This document shows, piece after piece, positions 1 through 8,633 of a DNA stretch of 34,735 bases. Origin of the DNA: Synechocystis salina LEGE 00031 (GTDB taxonomy: Bacteria > Cyanobacteriota > Cyanobacteriia > Cyanobacteriales > Microcystaceae). The notes beneath the pieces are model-generated. The model ran no database searches and had not been told where the DNA came from. It was given only the letters and a program-made list of their open reading frames with translations. The stretch is from NCBI RefSeq assembly GCF_015207985.1, contig NZ_JADEVV010000045.1:1-34735 (forward strand), written 5' to 3'. How positions within the stretch are numbered: the stretch's first letter is position 1; every line of letters begins with the position of its first letter. The translations under genes and the position numbers were made by a program.

Positions 1-185
1 ATCCCATTCCCCGCCCGCCCCAATGGTTAAAGGTGATTTTGGATTATGATTATTAGCCCACAAAAATTTTAAGCGTTCACAAAAAGTGTCCGTGGGAACA
101 GGTTAAACCCCAGACAAGACAGTAAACTAAGACCGTGGAAGTCCGCCTAACCTTTGCAGTGTAGTCTTTTGGAGAGTCGGTTTTT

Positions 186-326
186 ATGTCAGACCTGAAC
201 CGTGGCATCATGAAGTTCGATGGGGCCGATAAGCCCTTCCTCGTCGCTGTTTCGGCAATTTTAATCCTGGGGGGCATTGGCGCCCTGATTATCTGGGCCT
301 TACGGGTGGCCTACGCCGTAGGCTAG
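186..326 (+). CDS. 46-residue single-helix membrane protein, possibly NDH-1 subunit NdhP
   Basis: This short frame runs from ATG to TAG and has a good ribosome binding site (GGAGAG at 171-176, 9 bases before the ATG). The product starts MSDLNRGIMKFDGADKP and then has one hydrophobic segment at about residues 18-40 (FLVAVSAILILGGIGALIIW), ending in a short polar tail. A soluble charged N-terminus, one helix and about 45 residues fit the small subunits of thylakoid complexes. My recollection of NdhP, a one-helix subunit of cyanobacterial NDH-1L, matches this pattern, but I cannot align it here. It ends 25 bases before the symporter gene and could be co-transcribed with it. The reading frame looks real; the name is tentative. 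Confidence 0.6.
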   Translation: MSDLNRGIMKFDGADKPFLVAVSAILILGGIGALIIWALRVAYAVG

Positions 327-351
327 GGGCTTTGCACCAGAGCAAAACTTA

Positions 352-1986
352 ATGACCCAATCCCTTTCCGCAGAAAAACTTCACTTCACCACCAAGCTGG
401 CCTACGGAGCAGGGGATTTTGGCCCGGCGATCACTGCCAACATTTTGGTGTTTTACCTGCTGTTTTTCCTCACTGATGTGGCGGGGGTGCCGGCGGCCCT
501 GGCGGGTAGTGTGTTGATGATTGGTAAAATTTTTGATGCCATCAATGACCCAATCATTGGCTTGTTGAGTGACCGTACCCGCACTCGTTGGGGTCGCCGT
601 TTGCCTTGGATGTTGGCGGGGATGATTCCCTTTGCCCTGTTGAATTCTGCCCAATGGTTAATTCCCCATTTCAGTGACGATCGCCTAACTAATCAATGGG
701 GATTATTTATTTACTACGTGGCGATCGCCATGGCATTTAATCTGTGTTACACCACGGTTAATTTGCCCTACACTGCCCTAACACCAGAATTGACCCAGAA
801 CTATAACGAGCGCACCAGGTTAAATAGTTTTCGGTTTTTCTTTTCCATTGGCGGCAGTATTCTCTCTCTAATTCTTTACATTCTGATCGCTGCCGGTTTA
901 CCTGATCGCCCCCAGGCGCAATTTGCCCAATTGGGGGTGATGATTTCCGTGCTTTCCCTCTCTGCTTTACTTTGGAGTGCTTTACGGCTCCAAGAAAAGG
1001 GCAAAGATCCCATTCTTTCTCCGACTCTGCGTCGGCGTTTAGCGCCCCTATTAATGACTGCTGGTATTACTTTAATTGCTTTGGCGATCGCCAGAAGCTT
1101 TAACTTACTAGGGGCAAGTGGTTTTGACTACATTAGCTTTTTTCTGATTCTACTGGGGCTAATCTGGGGAGGATTTGGTTTTACCCTCCGAGACAGTGCC
1201 ATAGAAGATCATTTACGAAAGGGAGATGGACCATCCAGTCCTGAGAACACCGAAAGTTTACCCCTGTTTAAACAACTTAAAATTGCCTTCCGCAACCGGG
1301 CTTTTTTATTTGTTATCGGTATTTACCTCTGTTCCTGGTTAGCTGTACAACTTACCGCGTCAATTCTGGTTTATTTCGTCGTCAGTTGGATGGGCTTAAG
1401 CGAACAACAGTCCGGCACCATTGCCCTCGCCGTCCAAGGTACAGCCCTAGTAATGCTATTTATCTGGCAGGCCCTAGCCCAGTTTTTAGATAAAAAAGTT
1501 ATTTACTTCCTCGGATCCATGGTGTGGATGGGGGCAGAAGCTGGTCTTTGGTTAGTGCAACCTGGGCAAGTCGCTCTGCTGTACACCCTAGCGGTTTTTG
1601 CCGGGGTGGGGGTATCCGTTGCCTACCTCATTCCCTGGTCCATGATTCCCGACGTGGTGGATTTGGACGAATTAAACACTGGCAAACGCCGAGAAGGAGT
1701 TTTCTATGCCTTTATGGTGCTACTGCAAAAGGTCGGTTTAGCCCTTGGCTTATTTTTGGTGGGGTTAACCCTCCAAGCCTCTGGATTTATTGCCCGTGTT
1801 CCCGGAGAACCCATTCCCACCCAACCCGATAGTGCCCTCTGGGCCATCCGCTTTGCCGTTGCCCCCCTGCCGGCCTTCTTTTTGTTAGGGGGATTAATCC
1901 TCGCTATTTTTTATCCTATTACCAGGGCTGTGCATACCGACATTCGCCGTCAACTGCAAGAACGTCAGCAAGGAAATAATATTTGA
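352..1986 (+). CDS. GPH-family (MelB-type) sugar:cation symporter, MFS fold
   Basis: A 544-residue polytopic membrane protein with about 12 predicted helices. The N-terminal half carries the family hallmark around residues 60-85: GKIFDAINDPIIGLLSDRTR, then WGRRLPWML. The Asp residues of this helix-2 region bind cation and sugar in MelB. Other conserved parts are YNERTRLNSFR near residue 150, and SMIPDVVDLDELNTGKRREG near residue 435, which matches the loop and helix 11 of glycoside-pentoside-hexuronide symporters. The length is slightly above the family norm (450-500) because of a longer central loop (about residues 210-310). The substrate cannot be read from sequence. The role would be cation-coupled uptake of a sugar or glycoside across the plasma membrane. 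It converges on the TetR gene, with 20 bases between the stops. Confidence 0.85.
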   Translation: MTQSLSAEKLHFTTKLAYGAGDFGPAITANILVFYLLFFLTDVAGVPAALAGSVLMIGKIFDAINDPIIGLLSDRTRTRWGRRLPWMLAGMIPFALLNSAQWLIPHFSDDRLTNQWGLFIYYVAIAMAFNLCYTTVNLPYTALTPELTQNYNERTRLNSFRFFFSIGGSILSLILYILIAAGLPDRPQAQFAQLGVMISVLSLSALLWSALRLQEKGKDPILSPTLRRRLAPLLMTAGITLIALAIARSFNLLGASGFDYISFFLILLGLIWGGFGFTLRDSAIEDHLRKGDGPSSPENTESLPLFKQLKIAFRNRAFLFVIGIYLCSWLAVQLTASILVYFVVSWMGLSEQQSGTIALAVQGTALVMLFIWQALAQFLDKKVIYFLGSMVWMGAEAGLWLVQPGQVALLYTLAVFAGVGVSVAYLIPWSMIPDVVDLDELNTGKRREGVFYAFMVLLQKVGLALGLFLVGLTLQASGFIARVPGEPIPTQPDSALWAIRFAVAPLPAFFLLGGLILAIFYPITRAVHTDIRRQLQERQQGNNI

Positions 1987-2006
1987 TTAGCCTCTCAATT
2001 AAGCGT

Positions 2007-2657
2007 TTAAACATCGCGCTTTTTTCCTGCGGCCATCATCAACGCCACCAATCCATCCGCCAGGCGATCGCTCTCCAGGGGCAGAATATCTTCCCCTTGC
2101 ATTAACTTTTGCACAATTAAAAAATGCACTAAAGACCCCGCAAAAATTCGAGCGGCCACCATTGGATCAGGGAAATGGAGTTGGGGTTGGGAACCGAGGT
2201 AAATAGCTAAATTTTCTAACATTGGTTTTTGGATTTCCCGCACAAAGCTTTGGGCTAAGGTCGGAAACCGTTCGGATTCGCCAATGATCAAGCGAATCAG
2301 GGTTAATAAGGCCGGATTCTGAGCAAACCCGGTCAGGGCTTTATCGGCCAATTGACGCAAAAACATTTCCGGGGGCAAATCCACATCAGCGATCGCCGGT
2401 CGATGGGGAAACAGGGGATCACAACTTTGGCTTAGGTTCTGCACCAAGGCCATGAATAATCCTTCCTTATCCTGAAAATAACTGTAGAGGGTAGGTTTAG
2501 AGACCCCCGCCGCCCTGGCGATGCGATCCATACTGGCCGCCGCATACCCTTGGGTTGTGAAAATTTTTAAGGCACCGTCCAGAATTTGTTCGGCTTTGTC
2601 ATTGCTGGGGCGTAGCGGTTTAATCGGGTCTAACTCGTTCACAGGTTTGGCTTGCAT
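2007..2657 (-). CDS. TetR/AcrR-family transcriptional repressor
   Basis: A 216-residue regulator. The N-terminal helix-turn-helix spans about residues 22-68, with the recognition-helix signature SMDRIARAAGVSKPTLYSYF followed by QDKEGLF, typical of AcrR-like members. The C-terminal 140 residues are helical and divergent, as expected for a ligand-binding domain, so the inducer is unknown. The gene diverges from the devBCA-like exporter operon over 128 bases, and that gap holds two adjacent copies of an imperfect palindrome. I infer that it represses the exporter operon and possibly itself, in the usual way for TetR-controlled efflux systems. Confidence 0.87.
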   Translation of the reverse strand: MQAKPVNELDPIKPLRPSNDKAEQILDGALKIFTTQGYAAASMDRIARAAGVSKPTLYSYFQDKEGLFMALVQNLSQSCDPLFPHRPAIADVDLPPEMFLRQLADKALTGFAQNPALLTLIRLIIGESERFPTLAQSFVREIQKPMLENLAIYLGSQPQLHFPDPMVAARIFAGSLVHFLIVQKLMQGEDILPLESDRLADGLVALMMAAGKKRDV

Positions 2658-2707
2658 CGGATCTTCATCTCTTCATCAGCATAGCAAGGGGACTCTCCTT
2701 CCTCTAG

Positions 2708-2728
2708 TTTACTAAACGGTATAGTCAA
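2708..2728. promoter_or_regulatory. Operator-like palindrome, copy 1 (TetR-type)
   Basis: A 21-base imperfect palindrome with left arm TTTACTA and right arm TAGTCAA around the core AACGGTA. It is nearly identical to the copy 22 bases downstream. It lies between the divergent TetR and devB-like genes. One base in the right arm differs from perfect symmetry. Confidence 0.6.
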
Positions 2729-2729
2729 C

Positions 2730-2750
2730 TTTACTAAACGGTGTAGTAAA
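2730..2750. promoter_or_regulatory. Operator-like palindrome, copy 2 (TetR-type)
   Basis: Arms TTTACTA and TAGTAAA are exact reverse complements around AACGGTG. The centre lies 22 bases from copy 1, about two helical turns, so two dimers could bind the same DNA face. The site ends 35 bases before the devB-like start, where it would cover a promoter. Confidence 0.65.
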
Positions 2751-2785
2751 ATAAAAATATAAAGCTTTCACCCCAGGGGAGCAAA

Positions 2786-4228
2786 ATGGGATCAATTGCA
2801 ACGGACTTTCAAACATCTGCTCCGGCTAAACCATTGGCTAAAAAGTCTCCTTTTGGCCGTTGGCAGATTGGTGTTGGGCTAATTGGGTTGACATTGTTCG
2901 GGGCAATCGCCGCTCAGCAAGGATGGTTACCCTTCATACCAAAGACGGAACCCGTTGAGATGGAAGTTATTCCTTCCCCCTTGCCCACCGTTACTGCCCT
3001 AGGTCGTTTAGAACCCCAAGGGGAAATGATTTATCTTAGTGCCTCCACCGCTAGCCAGGAAACCCGATTGGAAAAATTGTTGGTCAAGGTGGGCGATCGG
3101 GTGGAAGCGGGCCAAACCATTGCCCTGTTAAGTGGTCGGGATCGATGGCAGGCTGGGTTAATCCAGGCCCAAGGGGATTTGCAGGTGGCGGAAGCTCGCT
3201 TGGCCCAGGTCAAAGCGGGGGCAAAAGATGAAGATATTACGGCTCAATCGGCCCAAATTAGCCAACGTCAAGCCCAATGGCAAGAGGATGTCAAAGCCAA
3301 AAATGCAGAGCTTAAACGTTTACAAGCCCAGTGGGACGGCGATCGCCAAATTCAACAGGCAACCTTGAAACAACTGCAAGCGGATTGGCAGGGAGAACGG
3401 GCGGAAATTCAAGCCAAATTACAACGACTGCAAGGGGAATTGGCCAACGCAAAAATGGAGTATCAACGTTATCAACAGCTTTATACTGCCGGGGCCATTT
3501 CCGAATCGGTGTTTGATGGCAAAGCCCTCGCGGTGGAAAGTTTACAGCAACAGGTTAAGGAAAATCAGGCCAATTTAAACCGTGTTAACCGCACCTCCGT
3601 GGAAAAGATTAACGCCGCTGAAACGGAATTAACCAGTCTCAATCAGACTTTTCCCCAACAAATCAAATCTGCCCAAGCTGACCTGCGACGGTTGCAAAAA
3701 ACTGGAGTTGCCTCGGTGCAGGAAGCAGAAGCCCAGCGGGAAAGTTTAGCCAACGTGCGTCCAGTGGATGTGCAGGTGGCCGAGGCCGAAGTGCAAAGGG
3801 CTAAAGCGACGGTGCAAAAAGCCCAAACGGACTTGGCCCAAACGGTGATTACTGCGTCAGAGGCGGGGGAAATTCTCGAAATTTATACCCATCCCGGTGA
3901 AAAAATTGCGGATCAAGGCATTGTTAGTCTCGGCCAAACCCAACAAATGATGGCGATCGCCGAAGTTTACCAGGGGGATATTAGCCGCATCCAGCTTGGG
4001 CAAATGGCAAAAATCACCTCCCCTATTTTGGATGAACCCTTACAAGGCAGGGTGCAACGGATTGATCCGCTGGTGCAACGCCAAACCATTGTGAATGAAG
4101 ATCCCGCCGCCAATATTGACGCCAAAGTGATTGAGGTCCGCATTGAGCTTGATCCCGAAAGTTCTAAACGGGTGAAGAATTTAACTAACTTGCAAGTCAC
4201 CGTCACCATCCAAACCCCGGTGCAATAA
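2786..4228 (+). CDS. devB: DevB-like periplasmic adaptor (HlyD/membrane fusion protein) of an ABC exporter
   Basis: A 480-residue adaptor that would link the inner-membrane ABC pair encoded downstream to an outer-membrane TolC-like channel. Residues 27-43 form one membrane anchor. A split biotinyl-lipoyl-like domain follows: first half near residues 75-115 (GRLEPQGEMIYLSAS, LVKVGDRVEAGQTIALL), second half near residues 350-380 (VITASEAGEILEIYTHPGEK). Between the halves lies a long coiled-coil hairpin rich in Gln, Ala, Glu and Leu (about residues 120-345). The start has a GGGGAG ribosome binding site. The devB-devC-devA order is that of cyanobacterial heterocyst glycolipid-type exporters, but this organism type makes no heterocysts, so the substrate is probably another lipid, glycolipid or toxic compound. 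The symbol denotes family only. Confidence 0.85.
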   Translation: MGSIATDFQTSAPAKPLAKKSPFGRWQIGVGLIGLTLFGAIAAQQGWLPFIPKTEPVEMEVIPSPLPTVTALGRLEPQGEMIYLSASTASQETRLEKLLVKVGDRVEAGQTIALLSGRDRWQAGLIQAQGDLQVAEARLAQVKAGAKDEDITAQSAQISQRQAQWQEDVKAKNAELKRLQAQWDGDRQIQQATLKQLQADWQGERAEIQAKLQRLQGELANAKMEYQRYQQLYTAGAISESVFDGKALAVESLQQQVKENQANLNRVNRTSVEKINAAETELTSLNQTFPQQIKSAQADLRRLQKTGVASVQEAEAQRESLANVRPVDVQVAEAEVQRAKATVQKAQTDLAQTVITASEAGEILEIYTHPGEKIADQGIVSLGQTQQMMAIAEVYQGDISRIQLGQMAKITSPILDEPLQGRVQRIDPLVQRQTIVNEDPAANIDAKVIEVRIELDPESSKRVKNLTNLQVTVTIQTPVQ

Positions 4229-4263
4229 GGGCGCATTTTTGAACAATACCCCCGGTTTATCCC

Positions 4264-5451
4264 ATGTTTCGTTTTCGTCGACTGCTCCATACCCTGCGGG
4301 ATCGCACCCCACTGGGTCTCTTACAACTCAACCATGACCGCCTCCGACTACTGACGGCGATCGCCGGCATTACCTTTGCCGATGTGTTGATCTTTATGCA
4401 ATTGGGCTTTGCCGATGCGTTGTATCGTACTAATACCCAATATCCCCGGACGCTACAAACGGATTTGGTAATGATTAGTAATCAAGCGGATAATTTCAAC
4501 GAATTACAGACTTTTTCCCGTCGTCGTTTGTACCAAGCCCTCGATGTGCCGGGGGTGAAATCCGTTGATACGCTTTATGTTAGTTCCGTGCAATGGCGTA
4601 ATCCCCAAACCAGGGAAAAGACCCCCATGTTAGTTATCGGTCAAGATCCCCATCGAGTTGCGCTGGATTTGCCGGTGGTTAATCAACAATTGGATCAATT
4701 AACCTTACCCAATACGGTGTTATTCGATCAAAAATCCCGAGGCCGCTACGACCAAATGGTGGAGCAGGTAGAACGGGGGGAACTGGTAACCACGGAAATT
4801 GGCACAAACACCGTCACCGTAACGGGATTATTTAGTGTGGGAGCATCCTTCGCCGATGATGGGGCCTTAATGACCAGTACAGAGACTTTTTTAAGGCTTT
4901 TTCCCAAGCGTCAAGCCAACACTCCAAGCATGGGCTTAATTTATCTCCAACCCGATGCTGATCCCGAATCCGTGCGGGAAATGTTATCCGATTATCTCCC
5001 CGATGATGTGCTGGTTTTTACCAACGAAGAATATGTCCAGTTTGAGATTGATTATATCCAACGGCGATCGCCAATTGGGTTTGTGTTTGGCTTAGGCACA
5101 GTAATGGGTTTCATTGTTGGTACGGTGATTGTCTATCAAGTGCTTTCCACTGATGTCAACAGTCACCTAGCGGAATATGCCACCTTTCGGGCCATGGGCT
5201 ATCGGCAACGGTATTTATTGGGAGTCATTTTTGAAGAAGCTCTGATTCTCTCCGTTCTGGGTTTTATCCCCAGTTTGGCGATCGCCTTGGGGGCCTACCG
5301 ACTGACGGCCTTTGCTACGGCGTTACCAATTTTTATGCCTGTGGGCCGGGCAGTTTTTGTTTTTGTTTTAACCCTGGTGATGTGTAGCTTCTCCGGTGTG
5401 ATAGCCGCCCGTCGTCTCCAAGCCGCCGATCCCGCCGATATTTTTGCCTAA
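4264..5451 (+). CDS. devC: DevC-like ABC exporter permease (FtsX/MacB-type)
   Basis: A 395-residue permease. It has an N-terminal helix at about residues 25-48 (RLLTAIAGITFADVLIFMQL), a periplasmic domain of about 200 residues, and three C-terminal helices from about residue 270 (GFVFGLGTVMGFIVGTVIVY, then two more near 325-350 and 365-385). This four-helix layout with a large extracytoplasmic domain is that of FtsX/MacB permeases, and the opening PLGLLQLNHDRLRLLTAIAG is typical of cyanobacterial DevC. It starts 35 bases after the adaptor gene and ends 6 bases before the ATPase gene, so the three genes form one operon. Confidence 0.86.
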   Translation: MFRFRRLLHTLRDRTPLGLLQLNHDRLRLLTAIAGITFADVLIFMQLGFADALYRTNTQYPRTLQTDLVMISNQADNFNELQTFSRRRLYQALDVPGVKSVDTLYVSSVQWRNPQTREKTPMLVIGQDPHRVALDLPVVNQQLDQLTLPNTVLFDQKSRGRYDQMVEQVERGELVTTEIGTNTVTVTGLFSVGASFADDGALMTSTETFLRLFPKRQANTPSMGLIYLQPDADPESVREMLSDYLPDDVLVFTNEEYVQFEIDYIQRRSPIGFVFGLGTVMGFIVGTVIVYQVLSTDVNSHLAEYATFRAMGYRQRYLLGVIFEEALILSVLGFIPSLAIALGAYRLTAFATALPIFMPVGRAVFVFVLTLVMCSFSGVIAARRLQAADPADIFA

Positions 5452-5457
5452 AATGCC

Positions 5458-6153
5458 ATGAACAATCCTCCCATTATTGTTATTCGTCAACTGAACCACT
5501 ATTTCGGCAGTGGCGATCTCCGTAAACAAGTGTTATTTGACATTGACCTAGATATTCACGCCGGGGAAATTGTCATTATGACCGGCCCATCGGGTTCAGG
5601 AAAAACGACATTATTAACCCTAATTGGGGGACTGCGGGCGGCCCACGAAGGCAGTTTACAAGTATTAGGGCAGGAATTATGTGACGCTACCGAAAAAATC
5701 TTGGTTAACAATCGGCGCAATAACGGCTATATTTTCCAGGCTCACAACCTACACCACAGTCTAACTGCTTTGGAAAATGTCCAGATGGGCCTAGAAATCA
5801 CCGGCAAAATTCCTAAAACGGAACGCCATCACCGGGCAGCCCAGATGTTAGACCAAGTAGGTTTGGCAGATCGTTTACATTACTATCCTGGCGATTTATC
5901 CGGTGGTCAAAAACAACGGGTGGCGATCGCCAGGGCCCTCATTAGCCATCCCAAAATGGTATTGGCCGATGAACCCACCGCGGCATTGGACAAAAAATCT
6001 GGTCGGGATGTGGTCAATATCATGCAAAAACTAGCCAAGGAACAGGGCTGTACAGTGTTATTAATCACCCACGACAATCGTATTTTAGATATTGCCGATC
6101 GGATTGTTTATTTAGAAGATGGCCATCTTTCCCGGCAACCTGCGGTTGTTTAA
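5458..6153 (+). CDS. devA: DevA-like ABC exporter ATPase
   Basis: A 231-residue nucleotide-binding subunit with all ABC motifs: Walker A GPSGSGKT at residues 43-50, Q-loop in YIFQAHNL, signature LSGGQKQR, Walker B MVLADEPTAALD and the switch His in LLITHDNR. It belongs to the LolD/MacB-like group that partners FtsX-fold permeases. It is the last gene of the devBCA-like operon. Its stop codon lies 12 bases before the A-tract and stem that terminate the convergent rbc operon; on this strand the same hairpin has no T-tract after it. Confidence 0.9.
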   Translation: MNNPPIIVIRQLNHYFGSGDLRKQVLFDIDLDIHAGEIVIMTGPSGSGKTTLLTLIGGLRAAHEGSLQVLGQELCDATEKILVNNRRNNGYIFQAHNLHHSLTALENVQMGLEITGKIPKTERHHRAAQMLDQVGLADRLHYYPGDLSGGQKQRVAIARALISHPKMVLADEPTAALDKKSGRDVVNIMQKLAKEQGCTVLLITHDNRILDIADRIVYLEDGHLSRQPAVV

Positions 6154-6157
6154 AGCA

Positions 6158-6180
6158 ATAAAAAACCCGCCGAAGCGGGG
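6158..6180 (-). terminator. Intrinsic terminator of the rbcLXS operon
   Basis: Read on the minus strand, the stem CCCGC / GCGGG closes on a TTCG tetraloop and is followed at once by TTTTTTATT. The stable tetraloop plus T-tract is a textbook rho-independent terminator, placed about 50 bases after the rbcS stop. Confidence 0.85.
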
Positions 6181-6227
6181 AGAATATTGGATTTAGGTCA
6201 GCATTAAGCAATTAGCAAAGCCGTAAC

Positions 6228-6569
6228 TTAGTAGCGACCTTGATTTTGGTTGGGTTTGTGGACAATAAAGCTCACAGTCTGACACTGTTTGATATTGTCA
6301 AAACCGATCACGCGAATGTAGCAATTGGGGTTCTCAGAACGGCATTCCCGTACTTCAGCCAAAACTTCGTTAGCGGTGGCGCCACCAAATAAAGGCAGTT
6401 TCCACATAGTCCAGAAGTGGGTTTCGGGTTTGGGATCTTCCTCAAATTCCACACCAGGAATAAAGCCTTGGTCTAACAGAAACTCAACTTGCTTAGCAAT
6501 TTGTTGATCCGTTAAAGGGGGAAGGTAGGAAAGGGTTTCGTAGCGGCGCTCTTTGGGTAAAGTTTTCAT
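6228..6569 (-). CDS. rbcS: Rubisco small subunit
   Basis: The 113-residue small subunit of form IB Rubisco, which caps the L8 core to form L8S8 inside carboxysomes. It opens [20 protein letters not shown] and contains [25 protein letters not shown] and [14 protein letters not shown], all conserved cyanobacterial RbcS segments. It shows the short betaA-betaB loop of cyanobacterial rather than plant proteins. It is the last gene of the rbcL-rbcX-rbcS operon, 32 bases after rbcX, and is followed by the terminator at 6158-6180. An AAGGAAAA ribosome binding site precedes the ATG. Confidence 0.98.
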   Translation of the reverse strand: MKTLPKERRYETLSYLPPLTDQQIAKQVEFLLDQGFIPGVEFEEDPKPETHFWTMWKLPLFGGATANEVLAEVRECRSENPNCYIRVIGFDNIKQCQTVSFIVHKPNQNQGRY

Positions 6570-6601
6570 CGATTTAAAAGTTTTCCTTGCTGATGACTAC
6601 G

Positions 6602-7012
6602 TTAGGACGGGGGAGAATCATTAGAATCTGATTCTCGGTCGAGGCTTTTGGAAGGGAGAGTGTCCACCTCGGCCACGGTGCGGGTCAGGCGTTCAAGCAA
6701 ATGGCGACGATGGGCAATGTTGGACTCCGTTAAACTACTCCGGGACATACCAGGCAAGAAGTCCAACACCGACTCGGCAATGTCTTCCCTAACCGCCAGG
6801 ATTCTGAGCACCAGCTCTTTATTTTCATCCAGGAGTTCCGTTAAAAACGTTTCTCCATTTTGAATATTGTGGCTGGCCAAATACTGGTTTAACCAAATGG
6901 CCTGGGGAGGGTTAGTTTCCCCTAGTTCGCTCTGAATCCTGAGAACGGCTTGGTAGGTGAGGTAACTTTGCAGTACTTTCACCGTTGCCTGTGCTATGTG
7001 CTTAGTTTGCAT
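6602..7012 (-). CDS. rbcX: Rubisco assembly chaperone RbcX
   Basis: A 136-residue all-helical chaperone that acts as a dimer and binds the C-terminal tail of RbcL to stabilise RbcL dimers during L8 assembly. It opens MQTKHIAQATVKVLQSYLTY, the conserved helix that builds the central groove, and includes QAVLRIQSELGETNPPQAIW and ENKELVLRILAVREDIAESV. The last 25 residues are Ser/Asp-rich and probably disordered. Compared with my memory of the PCC 6803 protein there are several substitutions, in the middle (ASHNIQNG) and toward the C-terminus. This is one reason to place the window in a sister strain. Confidence 0.97.
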   Translation of the reverse strand: MQTKHIAQATVKVLQSYLTYQAVLRIQSELGETNPPQAIWLNQYLASHNIQNGETFLTELLDENKELVLRILAVREDIAESVLDFLPGMSRSSLTESNIAHRRHLLERLTRTVAEVDTLPSKSLDRESDSNDSPPS

Positions 7013-7112
7013 GAACGCTCTACCCGGTAATTGGTAAATTGCTGTCGAAGTTGAATATTCAGTCAGCAGTGGGTTTTAGCTGATTAACAATTTTTTGATA
7101 ATTGCTAATGAC

Positions 7113-7153
7113 TAACTATTAGTTAAGCCGCTGTTAATGGCTAATTAGTTAGC
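7113..7153. other. Two palindromes in the rbcL-rbcX intercistronic gap
   Basis: The 208-base gap between the rbcL stop and rbcX is AT-rich and holds two perfect inverted repeats: TAACTA/TAGTTA around one base (7113-7125), and GCTAA/TTAGC around TTAG (7140-7153). On the rbc transcript they could form weak hairpins, perhaps for RNA processing or stability between the cistrons. No T-tract follows, so they do not look like a terminator. Confidence 0.4.
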
Positions 7154-7220
7154 AGAATCAACCCTGAAGAACTGTTCATCCTTAACGGACGGGCACAACT
7201 CCGACAACCCAAGCACCGGT

Positions 7221-8633
7221 TTAGAGGGTATCCATGGCCTCGAACTCGAACTTAATTTCTTTCCAGAGTTCGCAAGCCGCGGCCAATTCGGGAGACCAAC
7301 GACAGGCTTCCCGGATAACGTCATTACCTTCGCGAGCCAGGTTACGACCTTCGTTCCGAGCTTGAACACAGGCTTCTAGAGCTACCCGGTTGGCAGTTGC
7401 ACCAGGAGCGTTACCCCAGGGGTGACCCAAGGTACCACCACCAAACTGGAGGCAAGAGTCATCACCAAAGATTTCCACCAAGGCGGGCATGTGCCAAACG
7501 TGGATACCACCGGAAGCTACGGGCATGGTGCCAGGCATGGAAGCATAGTCTTGGGTGAAGAAAATACCCCGGGAACGATCTTCCTCAACGTAATCTTCGC
7601 GCATGAGGTCAACGAAGCCCATGGTGATGCCCCGTTCCCCTTCCAATTTACCGACCACGGTACCGGAGTGGAGGTGGTCCCCACCGGATAGACGCAGACA
7701 TTTGGCCAGAACTCGGAAGTGGATCCCGTGGTTTTTCTGACGGTCAACTACGGCGTGCATTGCCCGGTGAATGTGGAGCAGAATGCCGTTGTCCCGACAC
7801 CAGCGAGCCAGGGTGGTGTTAGCGGTGAAACCACCAGTGAAGAAATCGTGCATGATGATGGGGGTACCAATTTCCTTGGCAAACTCGGCCCGTTTCATCA
7901 TTTCTTCGCAAGTACCAGCGGTAACGTTCAGGTAGTGACCTTTCATTTCGTTGGTCTCAGCCTGGGCTTTTTCGATCGCCTCTTGAACGAAGAGGAAACG
8001 ATCACGCCAACGCATGAAGGGCTGGGAGTTGATGTTTTCGTCATCTTTGGTGAAATCCAAACCACCCCGGAGACATTCGTAAACGGCCCGACCGTAGTTT
8101 TTGGCGGACAAACCAAGTTTGGGTTTGATGGTACAACCGAGGAGAGGACGACCGTATTTGTTTAATTTGTCCCGCTCAACGGTGATGCCGTGGGGGGGGC
8201 CTTGGAAGGTTTTAATTAAAGCAACGGGGAAACGAATATCTTCTAAACGGAGAGCCCGCAGGGCTTTAAAACCAAATACGTTACCGACCAAAGAGGTTAA
8301 AACGTTGGTGACGGAACCTTCTTCAAATAAATCTAGAGGATAGGCAATAAAAGCAAAATATTGGTTATCTTCGTTGGGAACGGCTTCCAGGTCATAGCAA
8401 CGACCTTTGTAGCGGTCCAAATCGGTTAGGTTGTCAGTCCAAACGGTGGTCCAGGTACCGGTGGAAGACTCAGCGGCCACCGCGGCAGCGGCTTCTTCAG
8501 CAGGGACACCCGGTTGGGGGGTCATACGGAAGCAGGCGAGCAGGTCGGTATCCTTGGGGGTGTAGTCGGGGGTATAGTAGGTCAGGCGATAATCTTGTAC
8601 GCCCGCCTTGAACCCTGCTTTGGCTTGTACCAT
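7221..8633 (-). CDS. rbcL: Rubisco large subunit, form IB
   Basis: The 470-residue catalytic subunit that carboxylates or oxygenates ribulose-1,5-bisphosphate in the Calvin cycle. The activation site [10 protein letters not shown] gives carbamylated Lys196 and Mg ligands Asp198 and Glu199 (plant 201, 203, 204). The catalytic segment [16 protein letters not shown] spans residues 161-176, and the loop-6 motif [10 protein letters not shown] is present. The N-terminus [20 protein letters not shown] is that of cyanobacterial form IB enzymes. The start has a GGAGG ribosome binding site 10 bases upstream. It is the first gene of the rbcLXS operon and has a long leader. The shadow frames inside it reflect its biased codon use and are not genes. 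Confidence 0.99.
   Translation of the reverse strand: MVQAKAGFKAGVQDYRLTYYTPDYTPKDTDLLACFRMTPQPGVPAEEAAAAVAAESSTGTWTTVWTDNLTDLDRYKGRCYDLEAVPNEDNQYFAFIAYPLDLFEEGSVTNVLTSLVGNVFGFKALRALRLEDIRFPVALIKTFQGPPHGITVERDKLNKYGRPLLGCTIKPKLGLSAKNYGRAVYECLRGGLDFTKDDENINSQPFMRWRDRFLFVQEAIEKAQAETNEMKGHYLNVTAGTCEEMMKRAEFAKEIGTPIIMHDFFTGGFTANTTLARWCRDNGILLHIHRAMHAVVDRQKNHGIHFRVLAKCLRLSGGDHLHSGTVVGKLEGERGITMGFVDLMREDYVEEDRSRGIFFTQDYASMPGTMPVASGGIHVWHMPALVEIFGDDSCLQFGGGTLGHPWGNAPGATANRVALEACVQARNEGRNLAREGNDVIREACRWSPELAAACELWKEIKFEFEAMDTL

Noticed and set aside
7221-8633. Several open frames on both strands within rbcL
   Set aside because: They are shadows of a highly biased, conserved gene; none has a domain or a ribosome binding site.
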